Part shown: in pieces, positions 8,159 to 18,396 of the stretch
How the letters are laid out: every line of letters begins with the position of its first letter
Numbering within the stretch: position 1 is the first letter of the stretch
Program-made: the position numbers and the translations under genes
The notes under the pieces: generated by a model
The model's database searches: none
What the model was told of the DNA's origin: nothing
The model's input: the letters and a program-made list of their open reading frames with translations, nothing else
Assembly (NCBI GenBank): GCA_964653025.1
Contig: CAZZBZ010000026.1
Location: 1 to 40,115, forward strand
Direction: 5' to 3'
DNA length: 40,115 nt
Source of the DNA: JABWAM01 sp964653025
GTDB lineage: Bacteria; Verrucomicrobiota; Verrucomicrobiia; JABWAM01

Positions 8159-9484
8159 ATGCGCACTGTTCACATCGGCCTCGCCGGATTCGGCACCGTG
8201 GGAAGCGCCGTCTTCCGCAACCTTCGGGCCAACGCCGACCTGCTCGCGCGCCGTTGCGGCGTGCGCACGGAGGTCGTCGCAGTGGCTGCGCAAAACCTCT
8301 CCCCGCGCACCCGCGGCCCCGAGCGCCATGCCGCCCGCCTCCTTGTGCGGAACCTCGACGCCCTTGTCGCCGACCCTCGCGTCGAGATCGTGGTCGAGCT
8401 GATCGGTGGCTGCGGTGCCGCGCGCCACCTCATCCTCTCCTCGCTGCGCGCCGGCAAGCCGGTCGTCACCGCCAACAAGGCCCTCCTCGCCGAGCACGGG
8501 CGCGAGATCTTCCCCGAGTCCCAGCGCCGCGGCGCGCCCGTCTGGTTCGAGGCGAGCGTCGCCGGCGGCATCCCGCTGATCCAATCGCTCCGCGAGGGGC
8601 TCGTCGCCAACCGCTTCCGCCTCCTCTACGGAATTGTCAATGGCACCTGCAACTACATCCTCTCTCGCATGACCCTCGAGGGGGCCGGTTTCGAGGAAGC
8701 CCTCCGTGAGGCGCAGGCCCGCGGCTTCGCCGAGGCCGATCCCACCCTCGACATTGACGGCCTCGATGCCGCCCACAAGGCCACCGTCCTCGCCTCGCTC
8801 GTGCAGGGCGGCTGCGTGGACTATCGCAAGGTTCCCGTCGAGGGCATCCGCCATGTCGCCGTCGAGGATATCCGTTTTGCGCAACGCCTCGGCTACGCGA
8901 TCAAGCTCCTCGCCATCATCCGTTCCCTCGGTCCCGCCGAGGTTGAGGTCCGCGTCCATCCCACCCTCATCCCCTCCACGAACCGCCTCGCCTCCATCCA
9001 CGGCGTCACCAATGCCATGGTGGTCCGCGGGAGTGTCGTCGGCGATGTCGAGTTCTCCGGCCCCGGAGCCGGGGGCGACGCCACCTCAAGCGCCGTGATC
9101 AGCGACATCATGGAGGCCGCACGGCACGTTGTCCTCGCAAGCCACTGCGGGGACGACACCCCCCTTCCCCAGCCATCGGCAATCGGCCCCGTGCCCCCCC
9201 GCGTGGCACCGGCGGAATCCATCATTTCGCGCTACTACCTCCGCCTCAGCGTGGCCGATCGCCCCGGCGTCCTCGCGCGGATCGCCTCGATCCTCGGCGC
9301 CGCGAAGATCGGAATTTCCTCGGTCCTCCAGCCCGAGGGACACGAGGGCGAGGCCGTGCCCCTCATCCTGATGACCCACGACGCCCGCCACGGGGCGGTG
9401 ATCAAGGCGCTCGATCGCATCCGCCGCCTCCCCGCCGTAAAAGCGAAGCCCATCGTGCTGCGCGTGGAAACCTTCGAGTCATGA
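8159..9484 (+). CDS. hom: Homoserine dehydrogenase with C-terminal ACT domain
   Basis: A 441-residue protein. The N-terminal Rossmann fold has GFGTVG; TANKALLAEHG and the catalytic-domain signature NGTCNYILSRM (about nt 8638-8670) followed by GFAEADPTLDIDGLDAAHK match homoserine dehydrogenase, which reduces aspartate semialdehyde to homoserine. The last ~85 residues (YYLRLSVADRPGVLARIASI) form an ACT domain, known in this family for threonine feedback inhibition. It overlaps thrC by 4 bp (ATGA), forming a threonine operon. It is a stand-alone enzyme, not fused to aspartokinase. Confidence 0.96.
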   Translation: MRTVHIGLAGFGTVGSAVFRNLRANADLLARRCGVRTEVVAVAAQNLSPRTRGPERHAARLLVRNLDALVADPRVEIVVELIGGCGAARHLILSSLRAGKPVVTANKALLAEHGREIFPESQRRGAPVWFEASVAGGIPLIQSLREGLVANRFRLLYGIVNGTCNYILSRMTLEGAGFEEALREAQARGFAEADPTLDIDGLDAAHKATVLASLVQGGCVDYRKVPVEGIRHVAVEDIRFAQRLGYAIKLLAIIRSLGPAEVEVRVHPTLIPSTNRLASIHGVTNAMVVRGSVVGDVEFSGPGAGGDATSSAVISDIMEAARHVVLASHCGDDTPLPQPSAIGPVPPRVAPAESIISRYYLRLSVADRPGVLARIASILGAAKIGISSVLQPEGHEGEAVPLILMTHDARHGAVIKALDRIRRLPAVKAKPIVLRVETFES

Positions 9485-10581
9485 GCTGGCCCGGTGTCAT
9501 CGAGGCGTACCGGGGGTTCCTGCCGGTCAGCGAGAAGACCCCGGTCATCACGCTCATGGAGGGGAACACCCCGCTCGTCTTCGCGCCGCGCCTCAGCAAA
9601 CTCGTCGCCCCCGACGCGAAGGTCTACCTCAAGTGCGAGGGGCTCAACCCCACCGGTTCCTTCAAGGACCGGGGGATGACCGTCGCCATCTCGAAGGCCG
9701 TCGAGCGGGGCGCCAAGGCCGTGATCTGCGCCTCCACCGGCAACACCTCCGCCTCCGCCGCCGCCTATGCTGCGCGCGCCGGGCTCGCCTGTTTCGTCCT
9801 CCTCCCCAAGGGCAAGATCGCCAGCGGCAAGCTCGCCCAGGCCCTGATGAGCGGCGCCCAGGTCATTGCCGTGAAGGGCAACTTCGACGACGCCCTCCGC
9901 CTTGTCCGCGAGGTCGGGGAGAAGCACCCCGTGGCCATCGTCAACTCGGTGAACCCCGACCGCATCGAGGGCCAGAAGACCGCCGCCTTCGAGATTGTGG
10001 ACACCCTCGGGGAGGCGCCTGACTACCACTTCATCCCTGTCGGCAACGCGGGAAATATCACCGCCTACTGGAAGGGCTACCGCGAGTACAAGCAGGAAGG
10101 CAAATCCCGACGCCTCCCGCGCATGATGGGCTTCCAGGCCGCCAACTCCGCCCCCGTGTTTTACGACGCGCCGGTGAAAAAGCCCGAGACCGTCGCCACC
10201 GCCATCCGCATCGGCAACCCCGCAAGCTGGCAAGCGGCCAAAGTCGCCCTCGCCCAATCCAACGGACTTGTGGACATCGTCACCGACGAGGAGATCCTCG
10301 AGGCCCAACTCTGGCTCGCCGTGAACGAGGGGGTCTTTGTCGAGCCCGCCTCCGCCGCCTCCGTCGCTGGCCTCATGAAGAGCGTGGGGCGCTCCTCCCA
10401 CAAGGATTGCCCCCTTGCCGCCGAGCTCCGCGCCAGCCTCATCCCGCCTTCCCCTGTCATCGTCTGCACCGTGACCGGCCACGGTCTCAAGGACCCCGAC
10501 ATCGTCGCGCGCCACAAGATGAAGGCCATCACCGTCCGCGCCAACACGGACAGCGTCCTGAAAGCCATGGGACTTGCATGA
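9481..10581 (+). CDS. thrC: Threonine synthase
   Basis: A 366-residue PLP enzyme converting O-phosphohomoserine to threonine. The PLP-binding lysine is K62 in NPTGSFKDRGM, and a glycine-rich phosphate loop (PVGNAGNITAYW) lies around nt 10036-10071. Length fits the short threonine synthase class. The ATG at 9481 overlaps the hom stop by 4 bp, so the two are translationally coupled. No thrB (homoserine kinase) is adjacent, so the intermediate must be made by a gene elsewhere. Confidence 0.95.
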   Translation: MSWPGVIEAYRGFLPVSEKTPVITLMEGNTPLVFAPRLSKLVAPDAKVYLKCEGLNPTGSFKDRGMTVAISKAVERGAKAVICASTGNTSASAAAYAARAGLACFVLLPKGKIASGKLAQALMSGAQVIAVKGNFDDALRLVREVGEKHPVAIVNSVNPDRIEGQKTAAFEIVDTLGEAPDYHFIPVGNAGNITAYWKGYREYKQEGKSRRLPRMMGFQAANSAPVFYDAPVKKPETVATAIRIGNPASWQAAKVALAQSNGLVDIVTDEEILEAQLWLAVNEGVFVEPASAASVAGLMKSVGRSSHKDCPLAAELRASLIPPSPVIVCTVTGHGLKDPDIVARHKMKAITVRANTDSVLKAMGLA

Positions 10582-10631
10582 GGGGACAGGAGCCTCAAGC
10601 CGCACACCCCACGCTCGGAATCCTGAATCCC

Positions 10632-11117
10632 ATGAACTCCTTCCGTATTCATCCGTGGCTTCTCCCCCTCTTCGTCGGCCTGCTCTTCGCTACGCCTGCC
10701 CCCGCCGCGCCACCGCCCCTCCCCGAGGACATCCAGAAGGGGATCACCACCTTCTTCAATCTCCTCAAGCAGCAGAAGGTCGACGAGGCCTACGAGATTA
10801 TTCTTACCAACACGCGCATCCGCGGTCGCGAGGACGACGTGAAGGCCCTCAAGAAACAAACGCGCGAGGCGATCTCGACCTACGGCCCCATGCTCGGCTT
10901 CGAGACGATCGAGCAGCGCCGCGTCGGCATGAGCCTGATGCAGGTCGTCTGCCTGAGCTGGTCGGAAAACTTTCCCCTCCGCTGGCGCTTCTCCTACTAC
11001 CGCCCCGGCGACCGCTGGCGCCTTCTCGATATTTTCGTGGATGACAAGATCGGCGAACTCTTCGACGCCCGCGCCGTCCGTGTCCAACCGATGGACGGCG
11101 CCCCGCCCGCACCATAG
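10632..11117 (+). CDS. Small exported protein, possibly NTF2-like
   Basis: A 161-residue protein. An N-terminal signal peptide (MNSFRIHPWLLPLFVGLLFA, then TPAPAA) suggests export. The mature part starts with helices (DIQKGITTFFNLLKQQKVDEAY) and ends in beta strands (RWRFSYYRPGDRWRLLDIFV), an order seen in NTF2/SnoaL-like domains; the fold is my inference and no function is claimed. It follows thrC by 50 bp in the same direction and may be co-transcribed. Downstream lies REP pair B and gap 2. Confidence 0.65.
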   Translation: MNSFRIHPWLLPLFVGLLFATPAPAAPPPLPEDIQKGITTFFNLLKQQKVDEAYEIILTNTRIRGREDDVKALKKQTREAISTYGPMLGFETIEQRRVGMSLMQVVCLSWSENFPLRWRFSYYRPGDRWRLLDIFVDDKIGELFDARAVRVQPMDGAPPAP

Positions 11118-11138
11118 CTCGCTCCGCGTCCGTATCTG

Positions 11139-11209
11139 TGGAGGGGCACGCTTCGTCGTGCCCATCTGTCCCCCCGAAAAGCGCGGGCACGACGAAGCGT
11201 GCCCCTCCA
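11139..11209. repeat. REP pair B, perfect 25-bp inverted repeat
   Basis: Left arm 11139-11163 and right arm 11185-11209 are perfect reverse complements with a 21-bp loop. Each arm starts with TGGAGGGG and contains its own hairpin (stem GGGCACG/CGTGCCC, loop CTTCGT). It ends 3 bp before gap 2, so the repeat probably broke the assembly. It lies between the convergent exported protein and cls genes. Confidence 0.92.
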
Positions 11210-11212
11210 TCT

Positions 11213-11312
11213 NNNNNNNNNNNNNNNNNNNNNNNNNNNNNNNNNNNNNNNNNNNNNNNNNNNNNNNNNNNNNNNNNNNNNNNNNNNNNNNNNNNNNNNN
11301 NNNNNNNNNNNN
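11213..11312. other. Assembly gap 2 (100 N)
   Basis: Exactly 100 N, a scaffold join of unknown length. It removes the C terminus of cardiolipin synthase and adjoins REP pair B. Confidence 0.99.
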
Positions 11313-12604
11313 TCAAGCCGTTCCACCGCCCCGAGCGAGTGGAGGTGGAGGTTCACCTCAAAATTCAGGCGGATGCTCCGCACATCGAGGTTTGCCGTCC
11401 CGACCGAGGCCCACGCCCCGTCGGCGATCATCACCTTCGCGTGCATCATTCCTCCCGTGTACTCGAAGATCCGCGCCCCCGAAACGAGGAGTTCCTCCCA
11501 GAAGTAGCGCCCTGCCCAGTGGGAGATCCAGTGGTCGGGCGGCCATGATTGCGTGAGAATCCGCACGTCCACGCCCCGCATCGCCGCCGAGCGCAACGCC
11601 GTCAGCAGTGCCCCGTCGGGCACGAGGTAGGGAGTCGCGATCCAGAGATGGCGACGGGCTGAGGTCATCGCCGTGAAAAAGGTCTCGCGCGTCGCGTTGT
11701 CGTCCTGGTCTGGCCCAGACCACACCACTTGGACCCGCTCGGCGCCCTTCTCGAACGGCTCTGGAAAATAGTCGTCGCCGGTCAACAGCTCGTCCGCCGC
11801 GAAATCCCAGTCTTCAGCAAATACCCGCTGGAGTGCGAGCACCGCCGGTCCGCGCACCCGCGCATGGGTGTCGCGCCAGGAGGGGAAGCGGGGGGATTTG
11901 TTCACGTACTCGTCGCCGATGTTCAGCCCGCCGGTGAACGCCACCTGCCCGTCGCAGACAAGGATCTTGCGGTGGTTGCGAAGGCCAGGCATGACCCCGC
12001 CCCCCCGGATGCGAGGCGGCAGAAACTCCGCCGCGCGCCCGCCCGCCCGCCGGAGCGCATTGAGCAAAGGACCCGCGCGCCGCGACCCGAGTGCATCCAC
12101 GAGAAGGCGAACCTCCACCCCGGCCCGCGCCTTCTCGCAAAGCAGGTCCACAAAATCCCGTCCCGTGGCGTCGTTCTGCAAGATGAAGTATTCGGCGTGG
12201 ACATGGCGCTTCGCGGCGAGGATCGCCTCGCGCTTCGACTCGAAGGCCTCCACCCCGCCGACGTAAAGCTCCAGTTCGTTTCCCTCGCTCGCCGGGGAGC
12301 CCCCGACACGCAGGGCGAAGGCATCCATCCCGGCCCACGCAGGCTTGCCGGTCACCCTCTCCTTCCGGTCGCGCGGCGAAACCCAGAGCCGCAGGAAGCG
12401 CGAGCGATGGTAGAGCTTGCGCCGCAGCCGCCTTCGGATCCGTTGTGCACCAAAGACCACGAAAAGGAACGCCCCGAGCCAGGGGATGAAGACCACCGCC
12501 AGCGTCCACGCCCACGCCGACACCGGATGCCGCTTTCGCACCAGCACGACCGGCACGAGCATCAGCCCGAGGATCTCCCCGATCAGGATGAAGGTGCGGA
12601 ACAT
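11313..12604 (-). CDS. cls: Cardiolipin synthase (3' end lost in gap)
   Basis: 430 residues are visible; the C terminus is in the gap. Two N-terminal membrane helices (about residues 4-22 and 31-52) are followed by two phospholipase D-type HKD motifs: H211, K213, D218 in HRKILVCDG and H388, K390, D395 in HAKVMIADG. This is the bacterial ClsA-type enzyme joining two phosphatidylglycerol molecules to make cardiolipin at the inner membrane. The GTANLDVRS motif after the second HKD is also typical. The ATG at 12604 precedes the first membrane helix; no ribosome site is clear. It is divergent from mpl. Typical family length (~480 residues) suggests about 50 residues are missing. Confidence 0.93.
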
Positions 12605-12736
12605 AGAGAGAATGAATCTGGAAGTTTGAAGCGGGAAGCTCGAATTGAAAGCGGCCCGAACGCTGAATGAATCGCCATGCCCGGCAGCAGTGCCTCCGCT
12701 GACCGCCCTTGTCATCTAATCGTTTTGCATGTCTCA

Positions 12737-12764
12737 TTCCAACTTCCAACTTCCAGCTTCCAAC
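12737..12764. repeat. Four heptamer repeats before mpl
   Basis: Units TTCCAAC, TTCCAAC, TTCCAGC, TTCCAAC end 3 bp before the ATG at 12768 and lie downstream of another in-frame ATG at 12729. Confidence 0.9.
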
Positions 12765-12767
12765 TTC

Positions 12768-14150
12768 ATGCACTTGCACTTCATCGGCCTCTGCGGCACC
12801 GCCATGGCCTCCACCGCCACCGCCCTGCGCGGCCTCGGCCACACCGTCACCGGCTCGGACGACAATGTCTACCCGCCGATGTCCACCTTCCTCGAGGAGC
12901 AGGGGATCCCGGTTCGCCTCGGTTACGCCCCCGAAAACCTTCCCGACCCCTGCGACCTCATCGTCGTCGGCAACGCCATTTCCCGGGGTAACCCCGAGCT
13001 CGAGGCCGCCCTCGACCGCCGCCTCCGCTACGCCTCCCTCCCCGAGATTCTTCGCCAGTTTTTCCTCCAGGGCCGCCGCAACCTCGTCGTCACCGGCACC
13101 CACGGAAAAACGACGACCACCTCCATGCTCGCGTGGATTCTCGAATCCGCGGGCCTCCGTCCGAGCTGGATGATCGGCGGCCTTCCGAAAAACCTCGGCA
13201 AGGGCGCCCTTTTCCGCGATAGCCCCTTTACCGTCCTCGAGGGCGACGAGTACGACACTGCCTTCTTCGATAAGCGCTCGAAGTTCCTCCACTACCTCCC
13301 GGAGGTCGTCGTCATCCACAATCTCGAGTTCGACCACGCCGACATCTTCGAGAACCTCGACGCCGTCAAGCTCGCCTTCCGCCGCCTCGTCAACCTCATC
13401 CCCCGCAACGGCCTCCTCGTTGCCAACGGCGACGATGCGAACGTCCGAGAGGTCGTTGCGGGCGCCCTCTGCCCCGTCCGCTTCCTGGGCGCCGGCGTGA
13501 AGAACGACCTGCGGATTGCCGACCTGAGCGAAAGCGCAACCGCGGTCACTTTCGCTCTCGGCGAGGCACGTTTCGAGGTGCCGATGGCCGGCGCCTTCAA
13601 TGCCCGCAACGCCGCCGCCGCAATCGCCGTCGCCCGCCACGTCGGCGTTCCCGATGTGAAAACTCGCGCCGCGCTCGCTGCCTTTCAGGGGGTGAAACGG
13701 AGGCAGGAGGTTCGCACGACGATCGGCGGGGTCACGATCATCGACGACTTTGGCCACCACCCCACCGCCCTTCGCCAGACGCTTGAGGCGATGCGCCGCC
13801 GCTACCCGAAGGCCCGCCTCTGGGCGTTCTTCGAGCCACGGTCCAACACCACCCGTCGCGCCGTCTTCCAGAAGGAACTTCCCGAGGCGCTTGCTCTCGC
13901 CGACGGGGTCTTCGTTTCTCAGGTCGCTCGTCTCGATCAACTCCCCCCCGAGAACCGTCTCGATCCCGAGCGGGTGATGGCCGACCTCCGCGCAAAGGGC
14001 CGCGAGGCCCACTACCTCCCGACCGCCGCCGAGATCGCCATCGAGGCGGCAAAGCGTCTCAAGCCCGGGGACGTGGCGATCGTCTTCTCCAACGGCAGCT
14101 TCGACGGCCTCCACGAAAAACTCGCCGCAGCACTGAAATCCCTCGCGTAG
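12768..14150 (+). CDS. mpl: UDP-MurNAc:L-Ala-gamma-D-Glu-meso-DAP ligase (murein peptide recycling)
   Basis: A 460-residue Mur-ligase family protein. It has the N-terminal HFIGLCGTAM loop, the ATP-binding VTGTHGKTTTT (G113-K114-T115), EGDEYDTAFFDKRSKFLHY and FEPRSNTTRR, the last two diagnostic of Mpl rather than MurC. Mpl joins recycled murein tripeptide to UDP-MurNAc in the cytoplasm. The start at 12768 matches the family N terminus (MHLHFIGLCG). An in-frame ATG at 12729 would add 13 residues encoded by a heptamer array, so the N terminus could vary if the repeat number changes. It is divergent from cls and convergent with the methyltransferase. Confidence 0.92.
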   Translation: MHLHFIGLCGTAMASTATALRGLGHTVTGSDDNVYPPMSTFLEEQGIPVRLGYAPENLPDPCDLIVVGNAISRGNPELEAALDRRLRYASLPEILRQFFLQGRRNLVVTGTHGKTTTTSMLAWILESAGLRPSWMIGGLPKNLGKGALFRDSPFTVLEGDEYDTAFFDKRSKFLHYLPEVVVIHNLEFDHADIFENLDAVKLAFRRLVNLIPRNGLLVANGDDANVREVVAGALCPVRFLGAGVKNDLRIADLSESATAVTFALGEARFEVPMAGAFNARNAAAAIAVARHVGVPDVKTRAALAAFQGVKRRQEVRTTIGGVTIIDDFGHHPTALRQTLEAMRRRYPKARLWAFFEPRSNTTRRAVFQKELPEALALADGVFVSQVARLDQLPPENRLDPERVMADLRAKGREAHYLPTAAEIAIEAAKRLKPGDVAIVFSNGSFDGLHEKLAAALKSLA

Positions 14151-14290
14151 GGGCGAGCCGCCCGCCTCCTCCGTAGCGCGGTTCCGCGACTGCGGGATCG
14201 CCACCGCCCTGGCAGGTTCCGCATAGGGACGTTGGCCGAACGTCTATTCCTTCCTTCCAGGACGCTCAAGCGAGCCATGCGGATCCGCCA
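14151..14290. repeat. Convergent spacer with short palindromes
   Basis: No gene is seen. The 140 bp between the mpl and methyltransferase stops contain CGCGG-TT-CCGCG near 14178 and a GACGTT/AACGTC hairpin (5-base loop) near 14228-14244, plus fragments that look like further dispersed palindromic units. No T-tract follows either hairpin, so they are not clear terminators. Confidence 0.5.
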
Positions 14291-15187
14291 TCAGCCTGCG
14301 CGAGGGCGTGCGACTTCGTCGAGGCGCATCTGCTGCATCTCGGCGGCGATGCGCTCGGAAGAGATCGTGCAATACTTTTTCGAGAGGTCGAGGTGAACAA
14401 AGTGGCGGCCTGTCTTCGCGGCGACGACCGCCACGGTGCCGGTGCCGCCGAACGGGTCGAGGACCACGTTCCCTCGATAGCTGTAGAACTTCACGAGCCG
14501 GTAGATGAGGTCCTCGGGAAATGGGGCGGGATGGCCCTCTTTTTTCTCCTGCGGGGCCTGACGACCCTGGCGGGAAGGATCAAGGCTCTTGAGGAACGGC
14601 TGCCGTCCACGCGTCTCAGGATGAATTTTCCAAAAACCGTCGGAGAACGCGATGAACTCCTTGCTGGAAATATCGGCCGCGGCCTTGTCGCCGGGCAGGT
14701 TCCACGAGCCCTTAGAGAAGACGAGGACGTATTCCCAACTCGGGATGATGTGCGGATTGCTGGGGCTGCGGAACGAGCCCCAGGCCGTCCGACGCCGCAT
14801 GGTCTGTTTATACCAGAGAATTTCCGTCCGCATGATGAACCCAAGCGAACGCATCTGTGCGGCCATGTCGTAGTGGATGGGGCGGAAGTCCTTGATGCTC
14901 GTGGGGGCGACGTTGAGGGCGAAACGGCCGCCGGGGACGAGGACCCGCTTGATCTCGGTCCAGAAAGGTTTGAGCCACTTCAGGTATTCCTTGTACGGCT
15001 TCCGATCGTCGTGGGCGTCGTAGTTAAGTCCGACGTTGTAGGGGGGCGAGGTGATCGCGAGGTGGACCGACTTCGCGGGCATCGCCCGGAGGATATCAAG
15101 GGAGTCCCCGCAAAGAATCTGGTCCTTCCACCAGTCTCCCTCCCGCGACGAGGGAGGGAAGTTCACAACCTTGGGGAGGGTCCGCAT
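14291..15187 (-). CDS. Beta-class site-specific DNA methyltransferase (N4-C or N6-A)
   Basis: A 298-residue enzyme. Catalytic motif IV, SPPY, is at residues 47-50 (TSPPYNVG), and the AdoMet-binding motif I, DPFGGTGT, begins at residue 244. Motif IV before motif I is the beta-class order. SPPY is more common in N4-cytosine enzymes, DPPY in N6-adenine enzymes, but the split is not absolute. The target site is unknown. The ATG at 15187 is used; an in-frame TTG at 15286 would add 33 residues of low-complexity sequence and is less likely. No restriction enzyme is adjacent, so it looks like an orphan methylase, possibly regulatory. It is divergent from gyrB. Confidence 0.88.
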   Translation of the reverse strand: MRTLPKVVNFPPSSREGDWWKDQILCGDSLDILRAMPAKSVHLAITSPPYNVGLNYDAHDDRKPYKEYLKWLKPFWTEIKRVLVPGGRFALNVAPTSIKDFRPIHYDMAAQMRSLGFIMRTEILWYKQTMRRRTAWGSFRSPSNPHIIPSWEYVLVFSKGSWNLPGDKAAADISSKEFIAFSDGFWKIHPETRGRQPFLKSLDPSRQGRQAPQEKKEGHPAPFPEDLIYRLVKFYSYRGNVVLDPFGGTGTVAVVAAKTGRHFVHLDLSKKYCTISSERIAAEMQQMRLDEVARPRAG

Positions 15188-15390
15188 GGCAGCACGAGTG
15201 GCGCTGAAGCTATCGGGGCGAACCCGATCTGTCGAGAGGAGAACGTATCTCCCCCCCCGCGACGGGGGTAAGCTCCACCCATGCAAAGTCGGATGCAGGA
15301 AATCCTCCTGCGCGTTTTTTTAAACAACGACCGGTGGTGGATGGTTTGCGGACCTCCCCCAAGATTTTGCGCTTTTTCATCAAAAATGGG

Positions 15391-15440
15391 TTGTTTGAAG
15401 AACGATTTTGGGGTAATTTTAATTAACAATTCTCCGTACC
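15391..15440 (+). promoter_or_regulatory. Putative gyrB promoter and leader
   Basis: An AT-rich island upstream of gyrB contains TTGTTT (15391-15396) and, after 17 bp, TAATTT (15414-15419). The predicted transcript would have a leader of about 15 bases without a purine-rich ribosome site. The boxes match the consensus only in part. Confidence 0.4.
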
Positions 15441-17993
<2,553 letters not shown>

Positions 17994-18396
17994 GGGCAAG
18001 CGAGTCCCCCGTCGTTCTTCCGACCCTTGTCGGTGGGCCGTTCGCCACGCAAGGCGATCCTCACGGTGGCGTGAGCCTGCGCGGGGCATACGTGCCCCTC
18101 CACTCGCGGTATCTGGCGAGCCATGCTCAAATCGCGATTGGAGGGACGGCGTGTCGCCGTCCGTCTCCATCCTTCGCGGCCGCCGACACGGCGGCCCTCC
18201 ACTCGTGGCATCTAGGGGAACTTCGTCGTGCCCTTGGCGGTCTGCGGGGAGGTGCCTTGCTCAATGGTACGGCCAAGCGGGCATGCTGTGCAGACGGGTT
18301 GAGAGAAAAACCGGCAGAACTGCACTACGGCCCTCCATTCGGAGCAGGGGCGGATGGGCTTGAATGGGGGAGACTTGCGTCGATAATCCCATCTCC
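17994..18396. repeat. 403-bp spacer with REP pair C and decayed repeat copies
   Basis: No gene is seen. An inverted pair has left arm 18139-18162 and right arm 18178-18201. Both arms start with TGGAGGG, but their cores differ from pairs A and B: ACGGCG-TGT-CGCCGT (18146-18160) and CCGCCG-TGT-CGGCGG (reverse strand of 18180-18194). Remnants of A/B-type arms occur at 18087-18103 (ACGTGCCCCTCCACTCG), 18220-18233 (CTTCGTCGTGCCC) and near 18330 (CGGCCCTCCATTCGGAG). No terminator with a T-tract was found after gyrB. Confidence 0.75.

Noticed and set aside
11041..11556. Small proteins beginning MEGHASSCP or ending TKRAPP at REP pairs A and B, on both strands
   Set aside because: They are translations of the inverted-repeat arms, appear on both strands, and in one case run through the N gap.
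14291..15187. A restriction-modification system
   Set aside because: No endonuclease or specificity gene is adjacent; the HNH gene is 8 kb away and belongs to a non-restriction family.
15163..15429. An 88-codon minus-strand frame upstream of the methyltransferase
   Set aside because: Low-complexity, overlaps the methyltransferase start in another phase and the gyrB promoter; no ribosome site at its start.
17994..18396. tRNA or small RNA gene in the gyrB-tolC spacer
   Set aside because: The folding potential is explained by the repeat units; no tRNA signature or promoter-terminator pair was found.
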